Counted from the first letter of the stretch, positions 11,402 through 24,149 are shown. The stretch is DNA of 64,000 bases from Hymenopus coronatus (GCA_030762935.1 CM060900.1:390164632-390228631), one strand, 5' to 3'. Numbers and translations are program-made. Notes: generated by a model from the letters alone, not told the origin.

Positions 11402-13260
11402 GTGATTGTGTGTCTTTCTCAACGGCACTTTAAAGAAACAGAAGATCGAGAAAGACCGAATTAGACTAATTTAATGGGTTTTATATACAAGAAAAAGTAA
11501 GGCCGGCGCTTAGACGGTGCAGGCGAAATTGAAAACATCAATTGGTTTGGACAGCACCGCATTCAGAAGGATTCGACACCCTAGGTACAATTAACAGCTT
11601 TAGTGTATGATTAAGGCATATTTTTAACATTATGGAACTATGATAACGATTTAATAGCATATTGCTGATATATTTTACATATTGGTGCATATAATTTATG
11701 TTTACTAGTCTAATACATATGTGTTGCGTCATGGCATGTATCTCTTGTACGTGTTTACGTACTGCATTGCCGTCCCCTGACATCTCCGCCTCTTCCCACC
11801 ACTTCTTGTACTGCGCAACGAGACTGTTCTTGTCTATTTGCATAGATAGCACTTAAATGACTTACTTAAAGGGAAAAAACATCACAAAAGTTAAAGACCT
11901 GTGACAGAAGACAAAACTGATATCTTTGCATATATAATAACACATCATTTTGCCGAAAACAGCACATCTGTATACAAGACAGGTATGTACTCTTTGAATA
12001 GCGTTTCTATTTCAAACTTCTCGTGAGCTGATATTGAGTCAGAGTTTTTAATACCCAGCGCTGAGTCACTTTCAAAGTTCAGACAACAGATTGTGTGTGT
12101 GCGTGTATATATACACATATATCCTGTGGATTAAAGCCATTTACGCATCACGTATAACTTTGCAATCATCAAAGATGTGATTGATATTAAGGATTCAAAG
12201 CTACGTTCTTTTCATTCAATAACAATGGTTAATAAGCTTCCAAAGTGTGAAAATGTATCTTGTTGCAGTGATTACATCATTTATTCACATGTCGATTCCG
12301 GCCTTCATCTTTTAATGCAGTAAATGCTAACTTCAAATATTCACGAAGATATTGAGGGAAGCGTATACTTGTGACAAAATATCATTGCTTTCGAAGATAT
12401 TGAGAACTTTAAACCTTAAATAGTATTTACAACTTTCAAACAGACAAGCGTTAGAGAATTACATGCCTGTCTCTAGATGCACTTTAGACAGCGGCCAAGA
12501 GCACCACTCACTGTGCATCCAGATAGGCTAAAACTGTCGCTCTGGTGAACGAACTTTGGTCTCCTATGTCTAATAAGTCATCAATAACGTGAGTAGCCAT
12601 ACAAGGTTGTCTTCCTCAGTAGCTGAGTTACAAATAAAACAGAACAATTGGGTGGTTTTAGATTACAAATAGTAAAACTTGTTAGTCATAATTTTACCAT
12701 GGTGATATCGAAATTCTGTTCTTTACATCTACTTCTTTCTCATCTGAAACGCCCCACGAAATGTCTAGCACAAAGAATTTATTTAGTGCCACACATCAAG
12801 TCTCTCTGTAGGCAAAACTGTTGAACCACACCCACCAATTTTTAGTAATAATTTACCTCGCATTCACCCTAATAGTTTGCACACGTTCTGTGCTTCTGCT
12901 CATAGAAATTCAGCACCAATTTATGTAATTGATGATCATATTTATATGCGGGAACAAAGTTCGATTTCTTTGTACTTTTAATGAAAACTAAATGCAGCTT
13001 CAATGGCATACGTACAATGTTTATGGGAACACAACTTTTAGACGCATTCCTGGAGTTTCGGAATAATACGAAGCTTCAGGCTTAATTGCTGTGCACATCT
13101 AATTGCAGAATGTGTTAAACAACGTTCTTCAAATGCAAAGATTGCTTATATGTAGGTATGTAACTTCCTGGCTTTGTAAACTGATCGTAAAGTAGCAAAG
13201 AAAGATGAAATAAAGAATTACATAGGCCTTGAAATATGTATTAATGTTAAATATGCAGTA
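11402..13260. other. no gene recognised
   Basis: AT-rich sequence with short frames only. There is a small TGTG/TATA alternating tract at 12097-12122. Nothing else is supported. Confidence 0.5.
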
Positions 13261-13283
13261 GTGGTGGTCGTCGTCGTCGTCGT
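13261..13283. repeat. trinucleotide repeat (GTG/GTC)n
   Basis: GTGGTGGTCGTCGTCGTCGT: five to six trinucleotide units containing CpG. Confidence 0.9.
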
Positions 13284-15614
13284 AGTATGAATATTATTAC
13301 TATCTTCATTGTAATTATTATGTAAAATGCTCCAGTTATTTTAAGAGGAGATGAATATGTCGTTCTCTGCTAGAATATCTGTTCCAATTCATGACCGAAT
13401 TTCCCTATAGTAATCAAGTTTTAATATAGGTAGCCATTTTCAAGCCTTTCGTTTTTCTGTAAGCAGCACTGCTAGGAATCGAGTGATGCGAGAGGTATTA
13501 ATGGTTTCCCAGGAGAAATCAGGGTTAGGAGAATTACCACTGACATCGTCGCATTCTAGTCCAATTATCTTCAACAATGTTGCATCGAGGCATCTCTGTT
13601 ACCTATAGACGTGATGAAACAGAGTTTTAATACGTAATATACCTCAATTTCCGAAGTCTACTGATCATTTTCTTTGCGCTTGGAATTCTCACAAACAGTT
13701 ATCTTAGTGTTATGGTTATAATATAGCGACTCCATTACTTAGCACTTACAACCATAGCTATGATTAATAATTGCGATGTAAGTAGCGGTAGGGAAGTCAC
13801 TTTCTCGGACTGAAGGTTACAATTAATTAATGTATGCAACTGTGAAAGATATGATCAACGTTAATATTGGCTTAGTTTCTATCTACTACCAATAGCAATA
13901 ATAGAGACTGTGTCTATATTACATGTTTCTCCAGCTCTGCTAACACAATCACTAGATGATCGCGATTATGGTCATTATCTCTCAAACATTTCCGCACAAG
14001 CCGTGCTTCAATGAAGTTAATTTATCCCGAATATTGCAGATATCAATGGTTTGCCTAAGTAGAACAGTTGAGGAGACTCCATACCGACAGAGAGCGGAAT
14101 ATGCTAAATGAAAGATCAATGTTCAAAAACACTTATCCGCTGCGACATCTGCCTGCTGTGCGAGGGGCCCAGGATTTGATTCCTTCTGGGCTCGGGAAAG
14201 TTTCCTTTAAACAAGTATGCTTCACAGTATGGTATTTGAAATATGAATGTGAGTGTGTATTTGCGCGTGTGCATGTGTGCTTCATTGCATATTTAAAAGC
14301 CAATGCGACCATAACAATAGTTTACGATTTTTGCTGTGCAAAAACCTTAGAACACCTGTTACATTAGAATCAATATACAGTCAGTAAAATATGATATCAA
14401 TTGATACCTAAAATTTAACAAAACCAAGCAGATAACTAGTTTCTGTGTTTCTTTATAGTTAGGCTAGAATGAAATTGTGATCCATTAATTCATAACAAAC
14501 ACATTCCAACATACTTGGGAGCGCATCGGTGTAAATGCCTCTCCGTATCAGTATGAACACGTCTTAAATTGTTTGCAGACATTGATTTACGATTTGTCCT
14601 TTCTTTCAAAAGTTCTGGATTTTCTGGTTACTTTTCACAAACGTTAGTTTTGATATACCCTCGTAAAATAACTCCAGGCGACAATCACACTGTAACTTAA
14701 TAAAACTACCATCACCTATCCACCTTCTGTGTAAATAATTTTGAGATTTTCTTTAACTGCAAACAGAATTGTTCAATACACCTAGGAGCTAAGTAAACTT
14801 GGTTACTGATATCTCCTAGAGAGTCGTTACGTCGGAAAACGCTGAGGATACAGCTTTCAAGCCGCAGCTGAATTTCGGTATGTCTTCCCACAGATCATAA
14901 CAGTTTTCTGTATTCGTTGTTGCTGAACCTGTTACCAATTTGTCTGCATGACCTGGCTCAAACTGCAAGCAGGCGACCCCGCCACGCTTATCCGTACAAA
15001 ACCGCGAAGTAAAACACCAAGGGAGTAAGAACTACGTAAGTACTCTTTCACTCCGTGCCTGCACTTTGAAAATTGGTGACACGGCAATTTATTTTGAACT
15101 TATATTTGCAGAAAATATAAAATCGCAAGGAGAGGCCAGGTATACGCGGGAATGTTTGAGAGGAACTGGCATACCTGTGAACCAAACAAAATGTGTTGTC
15201 CCGAAATGCCATGTGATGGTTGGAGACCTTGGTGTGCCTTCGTAATAGCTGTGATCATAACGCACCTGCAGGAACTATAGAATGGTCTGTGTCTCCGAGA
15301 GAAGTGCTCAACTTATAAGCTTCTGAGAACAGAGAACGGAAAAACGTTACGCTGTACGAGGGGTTGAGAAGGCACTGCTTGCGCTCGTTAGCTCCTCGGT
15401 TCAAATATGGCATTATTTGTTATTTTTACGTTGTTGATTCTATCACTGGATATATAAAGCATAATATTTCCTCAACACAACTTTAGCATGTAGAGTTTTA
15501 GGCATATATATGAGCACAAAAGTATAATGGTAATTACACACTTGTCTTAAATAACTCAAATATGTGAAAATAAACTATTCTCTTCTAAAACTAAAACACT
15601 TGAAAAATAAACCA
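13284..15614. other. no gene recognised; possible degraded tRNA-like heads
   Basis: Near 14145-14205, CCCAGGATTTGATTCCTTCT resembles a B box inside a tRNA-like stretch. Near 15395, CTCCTCGGTTCAAATATGG does too. Neither has a convincing A box or SINE body, so they are not annotated separately. The rest is unremarkable. Confidence 0.35.
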
Positions 15615-16215
15615 AATTAATATCGGATGTATGAACCATCAGACGTATTAGCTGCTCTCATTCTTCTGAGCATTAAACTATTGAATCCCTGGTCTTCTTG
15701 AATTTCTCCCCGTAAGTTATCTTTTATCTTAGCACATCTGCGGGAATATTTGAATGTAGCTACCCTTTCGCCTGAGTCTCCACATTTACAAAAGGGTAAA
15801 ATCTAGTGAACACGCTGGTCAGGCTGCTACTCTGACATCCTGTCTCTCTGAGAAACAAGTTAAAGCCGCTGGACTTGTGTGGATGAGATTGATGTCGTGA
15901 GCGAATTCAGCATATTCAGCAGGACATCGCAGGAAATCAAAGGATCCAAATATTACCGTGCATTACGGACTGTTCAATGTATCATAGAAATTTCACACAC
16001 TTAGACCGTACCTTGATACCAATTCCAACAATATAAGGATTCACGATCATGATAAAACAGTGGAGCCAAGAATTGTTTATTGAACCACACCCTGTTTAGA
16101 CGGTAGACAATCATCTTACTCTTACTCGTGAAAGAAAATATCACCTCGTCTGAGAATGTCGTGTGTAGCATCTTGGGTACACACGTAGATAATAGCTCAA
16201 TATCAACCAAGCAGA
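15615..16215 (-). pseudogene. possible Tc1-like transposase remnant
   Basis: On the minus strand the open frame at 16001-16210 contains TTFSDEVIFSF and MIVYRLNRVWFNKQFLAP. These resemble the block around the first catalytic aspartate of Tc1-type DDE transposases (F-S-D-E, then a VYRxP...NPKYL-like block). Farther downstream on the same strand, between 15775 and 15620, frames read KIKDNLRGEIQE and then SLMLRRMRAA...SDGSYIRY, which resemble the C-terminal end of Tc1 proteins (LRRR, GG-x-T-x-Y). Frameshifts and stops separate the pieces, and I could not find the second D or the SPDLNP block convincingly. If real it is old and inactive; chance similarity is a serious alternative. Confidence 0.35.
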
Positions 16216-17417
16216 GAGAACCTGCATTGTCTGCTGCACGCGCCGCATGTAAACAACTTCTAGTAACGCAACAGTATACTCTGCTGTATATTACAATACT
16301 GTTTTACACGCAATTGATGCCTTTGATGATAGTGTATGCTCTTCAATCAAGATTATAAAATCTCTTGCCTCAAATGAATTGCATGAAGGTTTACAATTTA
16401 TACAGAAAACTTTGCAAATCTATCCACGACAGTAAAACATATTTAGAAACATTGAAATGCCTCAAGCCCTGAAATCTGTCCATGACCCTGTCCAAACAAT
16501 AAATCAGAGACCCATGACACCTGTTTTAGACCATGTGCAGAAGAAAGTGAAGACAGTGTTTGGAAAAATGTCGGATATTCTATATTGCGTGAAATACGAA
16601 ATGTGCTACGAGGAGTTTCTACGGAAATAATTGCCAATGGAATATCTTATCCAATAGTCGACAACGTGTCTTATTTCCGTTTTGCTTCAATCACTTCGTG
16701 TGATGTGCAGCAAAGTTCTCACAATATAGAGCCTGTTTACGTGCCAATCGGAAACGATTCACATTTGAGACGTTACGAACCTAGGTTGTTGTGCTCTGTA
16801 ATCTATGTATCTTGAGAGAAAATGAAACGGATAATGGTGATCATGACTTGTAGCACAACAGCAATTGAATGCATGTAAATATTAAAATTGTTACTTCCCG
16901 TAAATCAGTGGTGCTTATGTTTACGACCCACCCACCCAACCTAAGTCGCCTTCCACTGCTAGTTAAAGCATCAGAGTCTACCGTGCAACCAGTGCCCCAT
17001 TTTCTTTCTATTAGTACTACTATGTACACACTGCATTGTCAATACATCACAACAATATTCTATGCTGCGCTAACTTCAATTCTGTCACGCTACCGGTCCC
17101 AAGATGCTATCCCTAGTCATGTCACTCCACTCGAGGTTGTCTTTCCAAACACAGGCGAAAAAATCTGCGATCGTCCGTCAGCTGTTACTGAACTTTTCAA
17201 TTGCCACCTGTAGTCCTGTGTCGTTTGCACGTCGCAAAGTTATTCGATCTGTCCAGGGAATTGTGAATTCGACTACATTTCAGAAGTAGTTTGGGAAGGG
17301 TTCCTCTGTGCAACTGCAATTGAAGATACATCCATTTCGGGAGAGAACACACGTCTTCTTCCTGAACCAGGACGACGTCGTTCAATCTATTTCCTGGATA
17401 ATTCTATCACCTCTGTG
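16216..17417. other. less AT-rich block with overlapping short frames, unassigned
   Basis: Several moderately coding-looking frames overlap on the plus strand. One is at about 16446-16629 (includes MPQALKSVHDPVQTI and ends in a TAA), then 16585-16815 and 16869-17213. None has a domain I recognise. Composition is more balanced than in the surroundings. The block may be a decayed mobile-element coding region or a lost gene. Confidence 0.3.
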
Positions 17418-17613
17418 CTCTAGTTGTAGCGCAGGGGATCGTGGGTTCGAGTCCCGCCTTGGGCATGGGAGTTATATGTTTGTGTATATGTATGTTTAAA
17501 AAGAAGAAAACAGAAATTAAGTAATCATACAGCAAAAGAAAGTAAAACAATTAGGTAAATAAAAGTAGGGTATACAGCGCCGGAGTCCCGACCAGAACTG
17601 TATTAAAAAAACA
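17418..17613 (+). mobile_element. SINE family A, copy 3, 5'-truncated
   Basis: It begins inside the tRNA head (GTAGCGCAGGGGATCGTGGG) and keeps the B box GGTTCGAGTCCCGCCTTGGG, a shortened GT/AT-rich body, the module ATACAGCGCCGGAGTCCCGA and an A-rich end (ATTAAAAAAACAAAC). The A box is not clear. The 5' loss is typical of incomplete retrotransposition. Confidence 0.85.
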
Positions 17614-20600
17614 AACTATCTGTAGCTTTACGAGGAGAAGATATTGCTACATTGACTATTTCAAGAAGAGAGTCATCCTTGTGGCTATGCCTTTGTGCGG
17701 GAGTTCTGCCATTGTGAAACGCGGTATGCTACACTGAAAAAAACCCCGTTCGGGCGGTCATTATAATATTTATTCTGTTATTAACCTAACCGAACGCCGT
17801 GAATGAAATGCAGTAGATCGGAAATAAGTAACGGCTATGTATTAATTAAACCTGACAAAAACACTAACAAAAAGCGCTTCCTATATGCCACAAGCAAACC
17901 TAAGATCAGTACCACATTAGTGCCCAACGCTTTGCCGCAGCGGTACAAAGAGGACAAAACTACAATAATTCGAATCTGGAACACATATCCCGGTGCCATG
18001 AGACCTAAACTGGGATATGAATTCTCAATGTTTGTCAGTTTAATGACTGCATTATTATTGTAAGATAGTTTACTGTAACTATCACAAATAAACAAATAGA
18101 ATGTAAGAAAATACCAACATAAAAATGAACTTTCTACACCTACTAAATCATAATAATCATTCAATAATTAAATTGCAAGTGGCAGCCGATAGCAAATTGC
18201 TTTATAAACTATATAAAAACAAAATGTGTCAGAAGCCAATAATTTAGCTAGTGGTTGTCAGCATCTGTATACTATTCATTATACTATTACTAAAAATAAT
18301 GACTTTAGTTTATAGAATTTACATCAGCGTTTACAATAACCATTAATGACCCGTTTAAAGCTTCTCTTTTCCTATCATGATATTTGTGTAGCTCTATACA
18401 CTAACTTGTACTTTACTATATAATCAGTTTACTACACCAGTATAACCAATAATTTCCTTCAAATAAGATTTACTTCACTTCACTCTTATGCTAATGTCTC
18501 ATCACTAAAATAAATACTAAAGATCACAAATTTTAATTTTTTTCTGCTCACTCGAATCATGATTTCAATTATTTTCCAATACTTCTTTATGTGCACGTCT
18601 GCCATATTCATGTGTTCTCTTCATGCTGAAAATGGCTTCTCCGTATAACTGCGGCGATTCCCTCGCCTTCTTCATGCGTTACACCACTCCTCTCTTTTTT
18701 TCTTCACGTTTCACCCCCAGATCCTAATTCCCTATTGTTATCCTTCACCTCCGATCATCCCACTTTTCGTTCTTCCATAGTATAATGGTTTATTTTGGTT
18801 TGTTATTCCATTGTGTGTAGTAATTTAGTTGTATTGTCTTTATTACTATTATTATTACTATTATTAAGAAACATGTCTCCTTTTAGGGTTTCTAAAGTTA
18901 GTTTCTCTATTTATTCAGTGTAATTGCTGTTGTATTTTCGGAGAGTTTTCCATGGACTTACGTTTACTTACGAGCAAGAAAAACTTTCTCGTTCTTATAT
19001 TTTATAGGTAATTGCTCACTATGTCTGCAGCATTTTCTTGAATATTCCGTTAACAGCAGTGCACTTTTTTCTATAGGATAAGAGGCTGGTGCTTGTTAGT
19101 GATGTAATTTTGCCGTTTCGGTCCGTTTATATAATACATCATTGAGTACACTTGAAAATAACTTGTATGTACTAACATTTAGTATCATTAAACTTTAGTA
19201 GAAGGAACGATCTCTACTGAGGTAGAAAAAATAAAAACAACACAAAGTCCGTAATCTCTTGAAATTGACTCTGGTGTTTTCTATTCGACAAGTCGGAATG
19301 TTTAAAAGAACCGATAATGACTTAGTGGAATACAAGAATTTCTGGAATGGATAGTTAAATATTATTTCGGGTTACAGCAACCTTCATATTATTTAGTAGT
19401 CAAATTATTGATTATATTGTAACTTTATGAAGTTTAACCAAAAAAGAGTTACAATTGCCGACTTCTCCTGGTGGTTAATGGCTTCGTTTATTGTACCTGG
19501 AGCTTGAAATTTTAGTTGCAAAATATTGGTCAAACGGCGCTATAAGTGGCATCTACTTAAGTGGGAAAGGGTGCAAACAATGTGGAAACTTTAAACCTAA
19601 ATATGCATTACTAAAAGTACCAAAGCCAATTGCATGACAAATTATGACCCAGACTTCATGATTCAGAAAGTCTGGCAACAATGTCGCAGAGTACAGTGCT
19701 ACTAAAGCGATTGTTCCAGAAAGTTTACTAAAACAGATAAAGTTGAATATTTCATTATTTTCTGTTAGACTGTAGCACTTGCGATCACGATGCAAATACT
19801 TTTATGCAGAAAAGGCACATTTCATGTCAATGGTTACAAATGGTGGATTGTTTGATGTTCGTTATGCAGATTGTCTGTTGCACCGAAGGGGAGAGTGTGT
19901 GCCTTGGTGTCTTATTTAATGAGACCGGGATTAAACATAAAATATTTGTTGCAAAGTCCTCAAAAGAATTTTTTCTAAGCTCTGCACTAACTTTTGCTTC
20001 ATTCACCAAGCAAAAGATTTGTGTGATTATTTTAAACTTAAAATGTCTAATATTCATTAAAAAATGTAACAAAAGAGAAAAAAGTGCAAAAAGTTGCAGC
20101 CAGAACACCTTCAGAAGTGTACAATGTACAAGTCATAATTTCTTAGCAAGAAAAGTCATTAATAGCTAAAAAAAATGAAGAAGATGGAGCTCCTAAATTT
20201 TTCAGCTCTAACTATAATATTAGGTTGATATAAAAATGTTGGACACTATATTCCACTCTATTTATCTATATGTCCAGGTGACTACCATGTTCGTTTACAC
20301 AAACCCAATAGGAAACAAATTAGAACGCAGTCCCTGAATTTTCAGCAACTATGCAATTCTGCAACACAAACCTCTAACACAAAAAATGTATATAAAAGGC
20401 AACGATAAAAAAATAAGAGAATGAAAATGTTTTAAAGTTTTACAACCTCAGAGTCTTCTCTTTGCCAATTTCTCACCTCTCACTCCTTTTTTCACCCTTG
20501 TCCCATCAATCCCTTCCTTCTCCGGACATTAAGATCTTAAGTGTCGGTCTGGAAAGTCGTTCTCCAGAACGAACGCAGACGAAATACTAATAACAACGCT

Positions 20601-21237
20601 GCCGCCCTGCCCCCTTCACCCTTGACTTTTACGCCATTATGGGGTTCATCATCCCTGCACTTCTGCGTGGTGTCTCTCCCACCCGTCCGCCATAAACGCA
20701 AGGCTTACAACAACTCTCGTGTTATATTGCTATATCATAAACCCGCTTTATTGATATTTGTTTTCTTCCACTAGCTCTTTATAACAGAAGCAATACCATA
20801 GCGGGGGTTCGGTCGCTGCAACTATTTCCCGCGTTGTTTACCCCTTTCATGAAATATTATGCGCTTATATTGCCAGCATTGATGGCCTTGCACAAGATTT
20901 GTAGGAGACAGTTAGTACCTTGAAAGTCGTTAGCTTGTAGCATCAAATGGCGCCTGACTTGAGACTTGATTATAGAATTATGAACTGTAAATCGGTTCCC
21001 GTATTGCTATCTGGTGCTTCACGTGAATTAGGGATATATTTAGAATATTGTAACGGATAGATACATATCGCTAGCTGTTCCATTGTGGCTAACACTCTCC
21101 TGGAAATACGGATGAATTGAAGGAATCATAGCGTAGGTGGCCACAGGTTCAGAAACTCCTATTATTTCCAATTTTTGAACCAGCGCTCCATTAGGGGGCA
21201 ATGCCAGGAGTGCAGCGCTGCGACTCTAGCAAAGAAG
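17614..21237. other. no gene recognised
   Basis: Long AT-rich stretch. It holds a small (ATT/ACT)n tract at 18838-18866 and facing inverted 7-mers CGTTCGG / CCGAACG near 17744 and 17790. Frames at 17803-18063, 19804-20169 (open on both strands) and 20541-20774 carry no recognisable domain. Confidence 0.45.
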
Positions 21238-21297
21238 AACCCTCTCTCTTCCTCTCCCTCTCCCTCTTCCCTCCTTCTCCCTCTTCCTCTCTCTCTC
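21238..21297. repeat. CT-rich low-complexity tract
   Basis: An irregular run of CCCTCT/CTCTTC units, abutting the 5' edge of a SINE. Confidence 0.85.
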
Positions 21298-21481
21298 ACT
21301 TGATCCCAAGCGACCGCATATGGGATTTGTGGTGGACAAACGGACGCAGGGGCGGGTTTTCTCGGGTTTCTCCGGAGTCCCCCGCCATCACATTGTGTTC
21401 CATCTTCGTTCTATGTAGCAACAGTGTCATCGCCTATGGTGCCATAGTTGTAAAAGCGAGCATTAAACACTATCAAAAAAA
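21298..21481 (+). mobile_element. SINE family B, head-truncated copy
   Basis: It starts near the end of the head (CACTTGATCCCAAGCGACCG), then TGGGATTTGTGGTGGACAAA, GGGGCGGGTTTTCTCGGGTT, CATCGCCTATGGTGCCATAG and GTAAAAGCGAGCATTAAACA, as in the copy at 10385. The overlapping 121-codon plus-strand frame at 21201-21566 is a shadow of the element. Confidence 0.85.
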
Positions 21482-21650
21482 TCCCTTTAGCGCCCACAGG
21501 GAGAAATCTTTGCAGAGCGCAAGCAACTATGACATCGCAGAACCTGAAAGAACACATGTAGTATGAAATAGATGTATTAAGGACATGCGTTTTAATTTCA
21601 TTTTATTTCATAAGGCATATATAACGACACTTGGTCGTTTCTTCGAGACC

Positions 21651-21743
21651 ACTCGTTTGAAGTGCACCAACGAATATAGCGAACTATGGTCGATCTTCTG
21701 GTTTATATGCCCACTCGTTTGAATGGAACGTTAACTCGTTTGA
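21651..21743 (+). repeat. three interspersed ACTCGTTTGA direct repeats
   Basis: The 10-mer ACTCGTTTGA occurs at 21651, 21713 and 21734, the second and third 21 bases apart. Related CGTTCGAGAGTTCG text follows at about 21752. The number of copies in under 100 bases is unusual for unique DNA, but the cause is unknown. Confidence 0.6.
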
Positions 21744-22760
21744 GTGTTCGCACGTTCGAGAGTTCGCTACATAGCGTTGTTGTCAAGGTGTTACTTCAGT
21801 GCTTTAGGGCAAATGAAATATAATATGAAAAGCTAGGTTATAGTGTTTTCAACTTCGCATCGGCCTGCTTTACGGTCTTTCACTACATTAAATAGCACGA
21901 ATTCCAGTTTGTCATGTTCTATTATGGCGTTACAGCTAAGCAAAGCATATATTAAAGTACCAATGTTCCCGTATAAATGTCATACAATTTTTATCCAATA
22001 ATTTAATGTTTATACTTTAAACTCCAGAAATGGGGCAATTTTATTAAAGCAAATCACGTACTACAAAACTTCAACACAAATTAAGGTTTGGCTCAGAACC
22101 TACTTAGAGCATACACTATAGATGTATTTAAAATTGACTGTTTTAACGATACATAAATTAAATAGATGTGAATAATCTCAGTAAGGACACGTATCTGTAA
22201 CGAAAAGCTAAAAACATTTGAGAAATCTATAGTCTTATAAATACATAGCAGGAAATGTTAAACAGCATAAAAAAGAGTGTTTCCTTTATAAAAAAAAAGA
22301 GGGAGAGAAAATACCCATTATCGTTGTTTATCATCAACATTATTACTACTAACATTATTATGATTATGACCATGATTATTGTTATGATGATTATTATTAT
22401 TATCATCATCTGCTTCTTCTGGTTTTATATTCAAATTGGTCAACTCCATTTAGTTTTAAGAAAACTTAGCTACTTGTACCAGTTGTCTCCAAACCGGAAT
22501 GTGGATGAGGCATCCTGCGGCATCAACAGATTGAGCCTTCCACTTGAGTCTGGTCCCTCTGCTCGCTCAAACATGCAATGAGACACATACTTGTCCGATA
22601 TCCTAAACGGAATGAACTGAGAGTGAGGCACCGTACGACTTCCGGCATAACCAACAACTCGCACATGTGTGTTTGAAGGCACCAATAGTACAAGTTAATG
22701 AGCAGAACTCGTTCATGGGAAGCGAAATGTATTGGAAGGGTATGAGGGAAACGAAAATCG
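21744..22760. other. no gene recognised; (ATT/ATG)-rich tract at 22325-22410
   Basis: The low-complexity tract produces frames rich in Ile and Met on both strands. A 71-codon minus frame at 22470-22685 has balanced composition (for example VVGYAGSRTVPHSQFIPF) but no domain I know. Confidence 0.4.
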
Positions 22761-22830
22761 CGGTAGAACGCCGGGGAATGAACCCGAGACTTTCATATAT
22801 AATCTTTACTGTTTTACAAAAGGATTACCA
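22755..22830 (-). mobile_element. tRNA-like SINE head fragment
   Basis: On the minus strand, GTCTCGGGTTCATTCCCCGG holds a good B box with a paired T-arm-like stem (CGGGG/CCCCG type). The expected A box is degraded. No known body follows, so this is either a tRNA-derived SINE fragment or a tRNA pseudogene. Confidence 0.45.
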
Positions 22831-23130
22831 TGGAGAACGGAAGAGCAGGAAGGTAACCTAAGAGGGAAGCTACCGTTATTAACCATAGAACGAACAATAA
22901 TACTTATTGTATGTAATGTTAGGTTTATAGTTGAACTTCATTTTAATTTATTCTCATTGTCTTGTAACATTTTTATTTGTCAATTCTGTATTGTTGTGTT
23001 ATAATAACTAAATTATATATTTGCTATTTACAAAAATATTACTGTAAATATCCAAGAACAGGAAAAACCTACCAATTGTTGTGTACTTCCGAGTATATAC
23101 TTAAAATATTTGACACTGAAATACTACTTC

Positions 23131-23167
23131 ACACACATACACCCACACGCACATACACATACACACA
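23131..23167. repeat. CA-rich microsatellite
   Basis: Imperfect (CACA/CATA)n with CACACGCACATACACATACA inside. Confidence 0.85.
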
Positions 23168-23184
23168 GGAAGCGAATTGTTTTA

Positions 23185-23454
23185 CTAACGTGATGTAAAT
23201 ATGGTTTTCTCATACCTCGGAAAACCAGCATTATTCTGAATGGATACGAAAGCTATAGGTTCAGCTGCTATAGTCTCCAGCGACGTATTCAAACTTCTAT
23301 ATGCTTCTATAGTAGGCTTGAAACAGATCCATAATTTATATATAGCATCCTGGAGTAGTGTACCATATTGTTCGTAAAGTTCTAAATTATATTGCGAAAA
23401 AAGTAAATCGTTTTGGTCCACTTTTGAATAAACTCGTCTTATTTGTAGACACAA
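23185..23454 (-). other. candidate single exon, unidentified
   Basis: On the minus strand an open frame of about 88 codons encodes a balanced peptide with RRVYSKVDQNDLLFSQYNLE, then YGTLLQDAIYKLWICFKP, then ETIAAEPIAFVSIQNNAGFP. Near its end, CCGAG|GTATGAG (junction at 23216/23215) looks like a 5' splice donor. Upstream, a weak acceptor-like AATAAG|ACGAG exists, but the polypyrimidine tract is poor and the frame has a TAA a few codons above its non-ATG start. I recognise no family. It is one of the more protein-like frames in the window, yet chance is the default explanation. Confidence 0.2.
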
Positions 23455-23640
23455 AGCACTTTATTTTCTTGAATTGAAACGAGATTATACACCAGTGAGC
23501 ATTAATCCTATTGCAAGATTTTAATGCCAAATTTCTTTAATGTCTGTATATGAATGGCTTATCTTCAAATAATGCTAAATAGACGAAAATAATTTTAGAG
23601 CATACATTTCACAAAATTTCTTGCACAAATATATCATTAA

Positions 23641-24010
23641 GAGTAGGTAGGTAGCCAGGACTTAGGGGACTCGGCAGTGAGCCGATGGGTCATTGCGCTA
23701 GGGGGCACCAACGGGTGGGAAAGATGGGATGAGATGAGGCACCGGACGGTCAGAAACAGAAGCGTCGGCACAACAATGACCGTGTGCCCACAGACATCAG
23801 ATGGACACTGCCCAACAATCGAAAAAGAAGACTAAGGACCCTCATGTTCCAACACCCCCAAAGAGCGGTCCATATGCTCCAGCAGGCATCCGAATGCCGG
23901 AGACGGTGAGAGTTTCAGAGAGAATTCGTTCTTCCTACCACGCCACCCTGAAGCACATCGTCGACACTTCCAAAGCTGAAAGAGACCAACAGGGGAAGAA
24001 TAAAGTAAAT
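23641..24010 (+). repeat. dispersed repeat E, copy 1
   Basis: It shares an ordered set of blocks with 38225-38440: GGACTCGGCAGTGAGCC (there GAGACTGGGCACTGAGCC), GGGGGCACC, GCGTCGGCACAACAATGAC (there GCGACGGCACAGCAATGAC), and GACACTTCCAAAGCTGAAAG plus AGACCAACAGG (there GAGACTTCCAACCCTGAAAG plus AAACCAACAGG). Copy 1 has about 150 extra bases between the last two blocks, including a Lys-rich 75-codon frame that starts with ATG at 23801. The sequence downstream to about 24150 (GGAGCGAAGCCGGAACCTCC) may still belong. The class of element is unknown. Confidence 0.7.
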
Positions 24011-24149
24011 AATAATGGAAAGACATGAAAGGAGAGGAAGTTAGGGAAATAAAATCCAGCATTCGCCTTGCGATCCGGGAAAAAACTAAGAAACAACCAT
24101 GGATCTGAGAGGGCCGCCGGGGAGCGAAGCCGGAACCTCCCGAATGAGA

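Noticed and set aside
14140..14205. tRNA-like stretch with GGATTTGATTCC
   Set aside because: No convincing A box and no repeated body.
15360..15410. tRNA-like stretch with GGTTCAAAT
   Set aside because: B-box-like only; no A box, stems or SINE body.
19804..20169. 121-codon frame and its 93-codon antisense partner
   Set aside because: Open on both strands in AT-rich DNA with no motif; likely chance.
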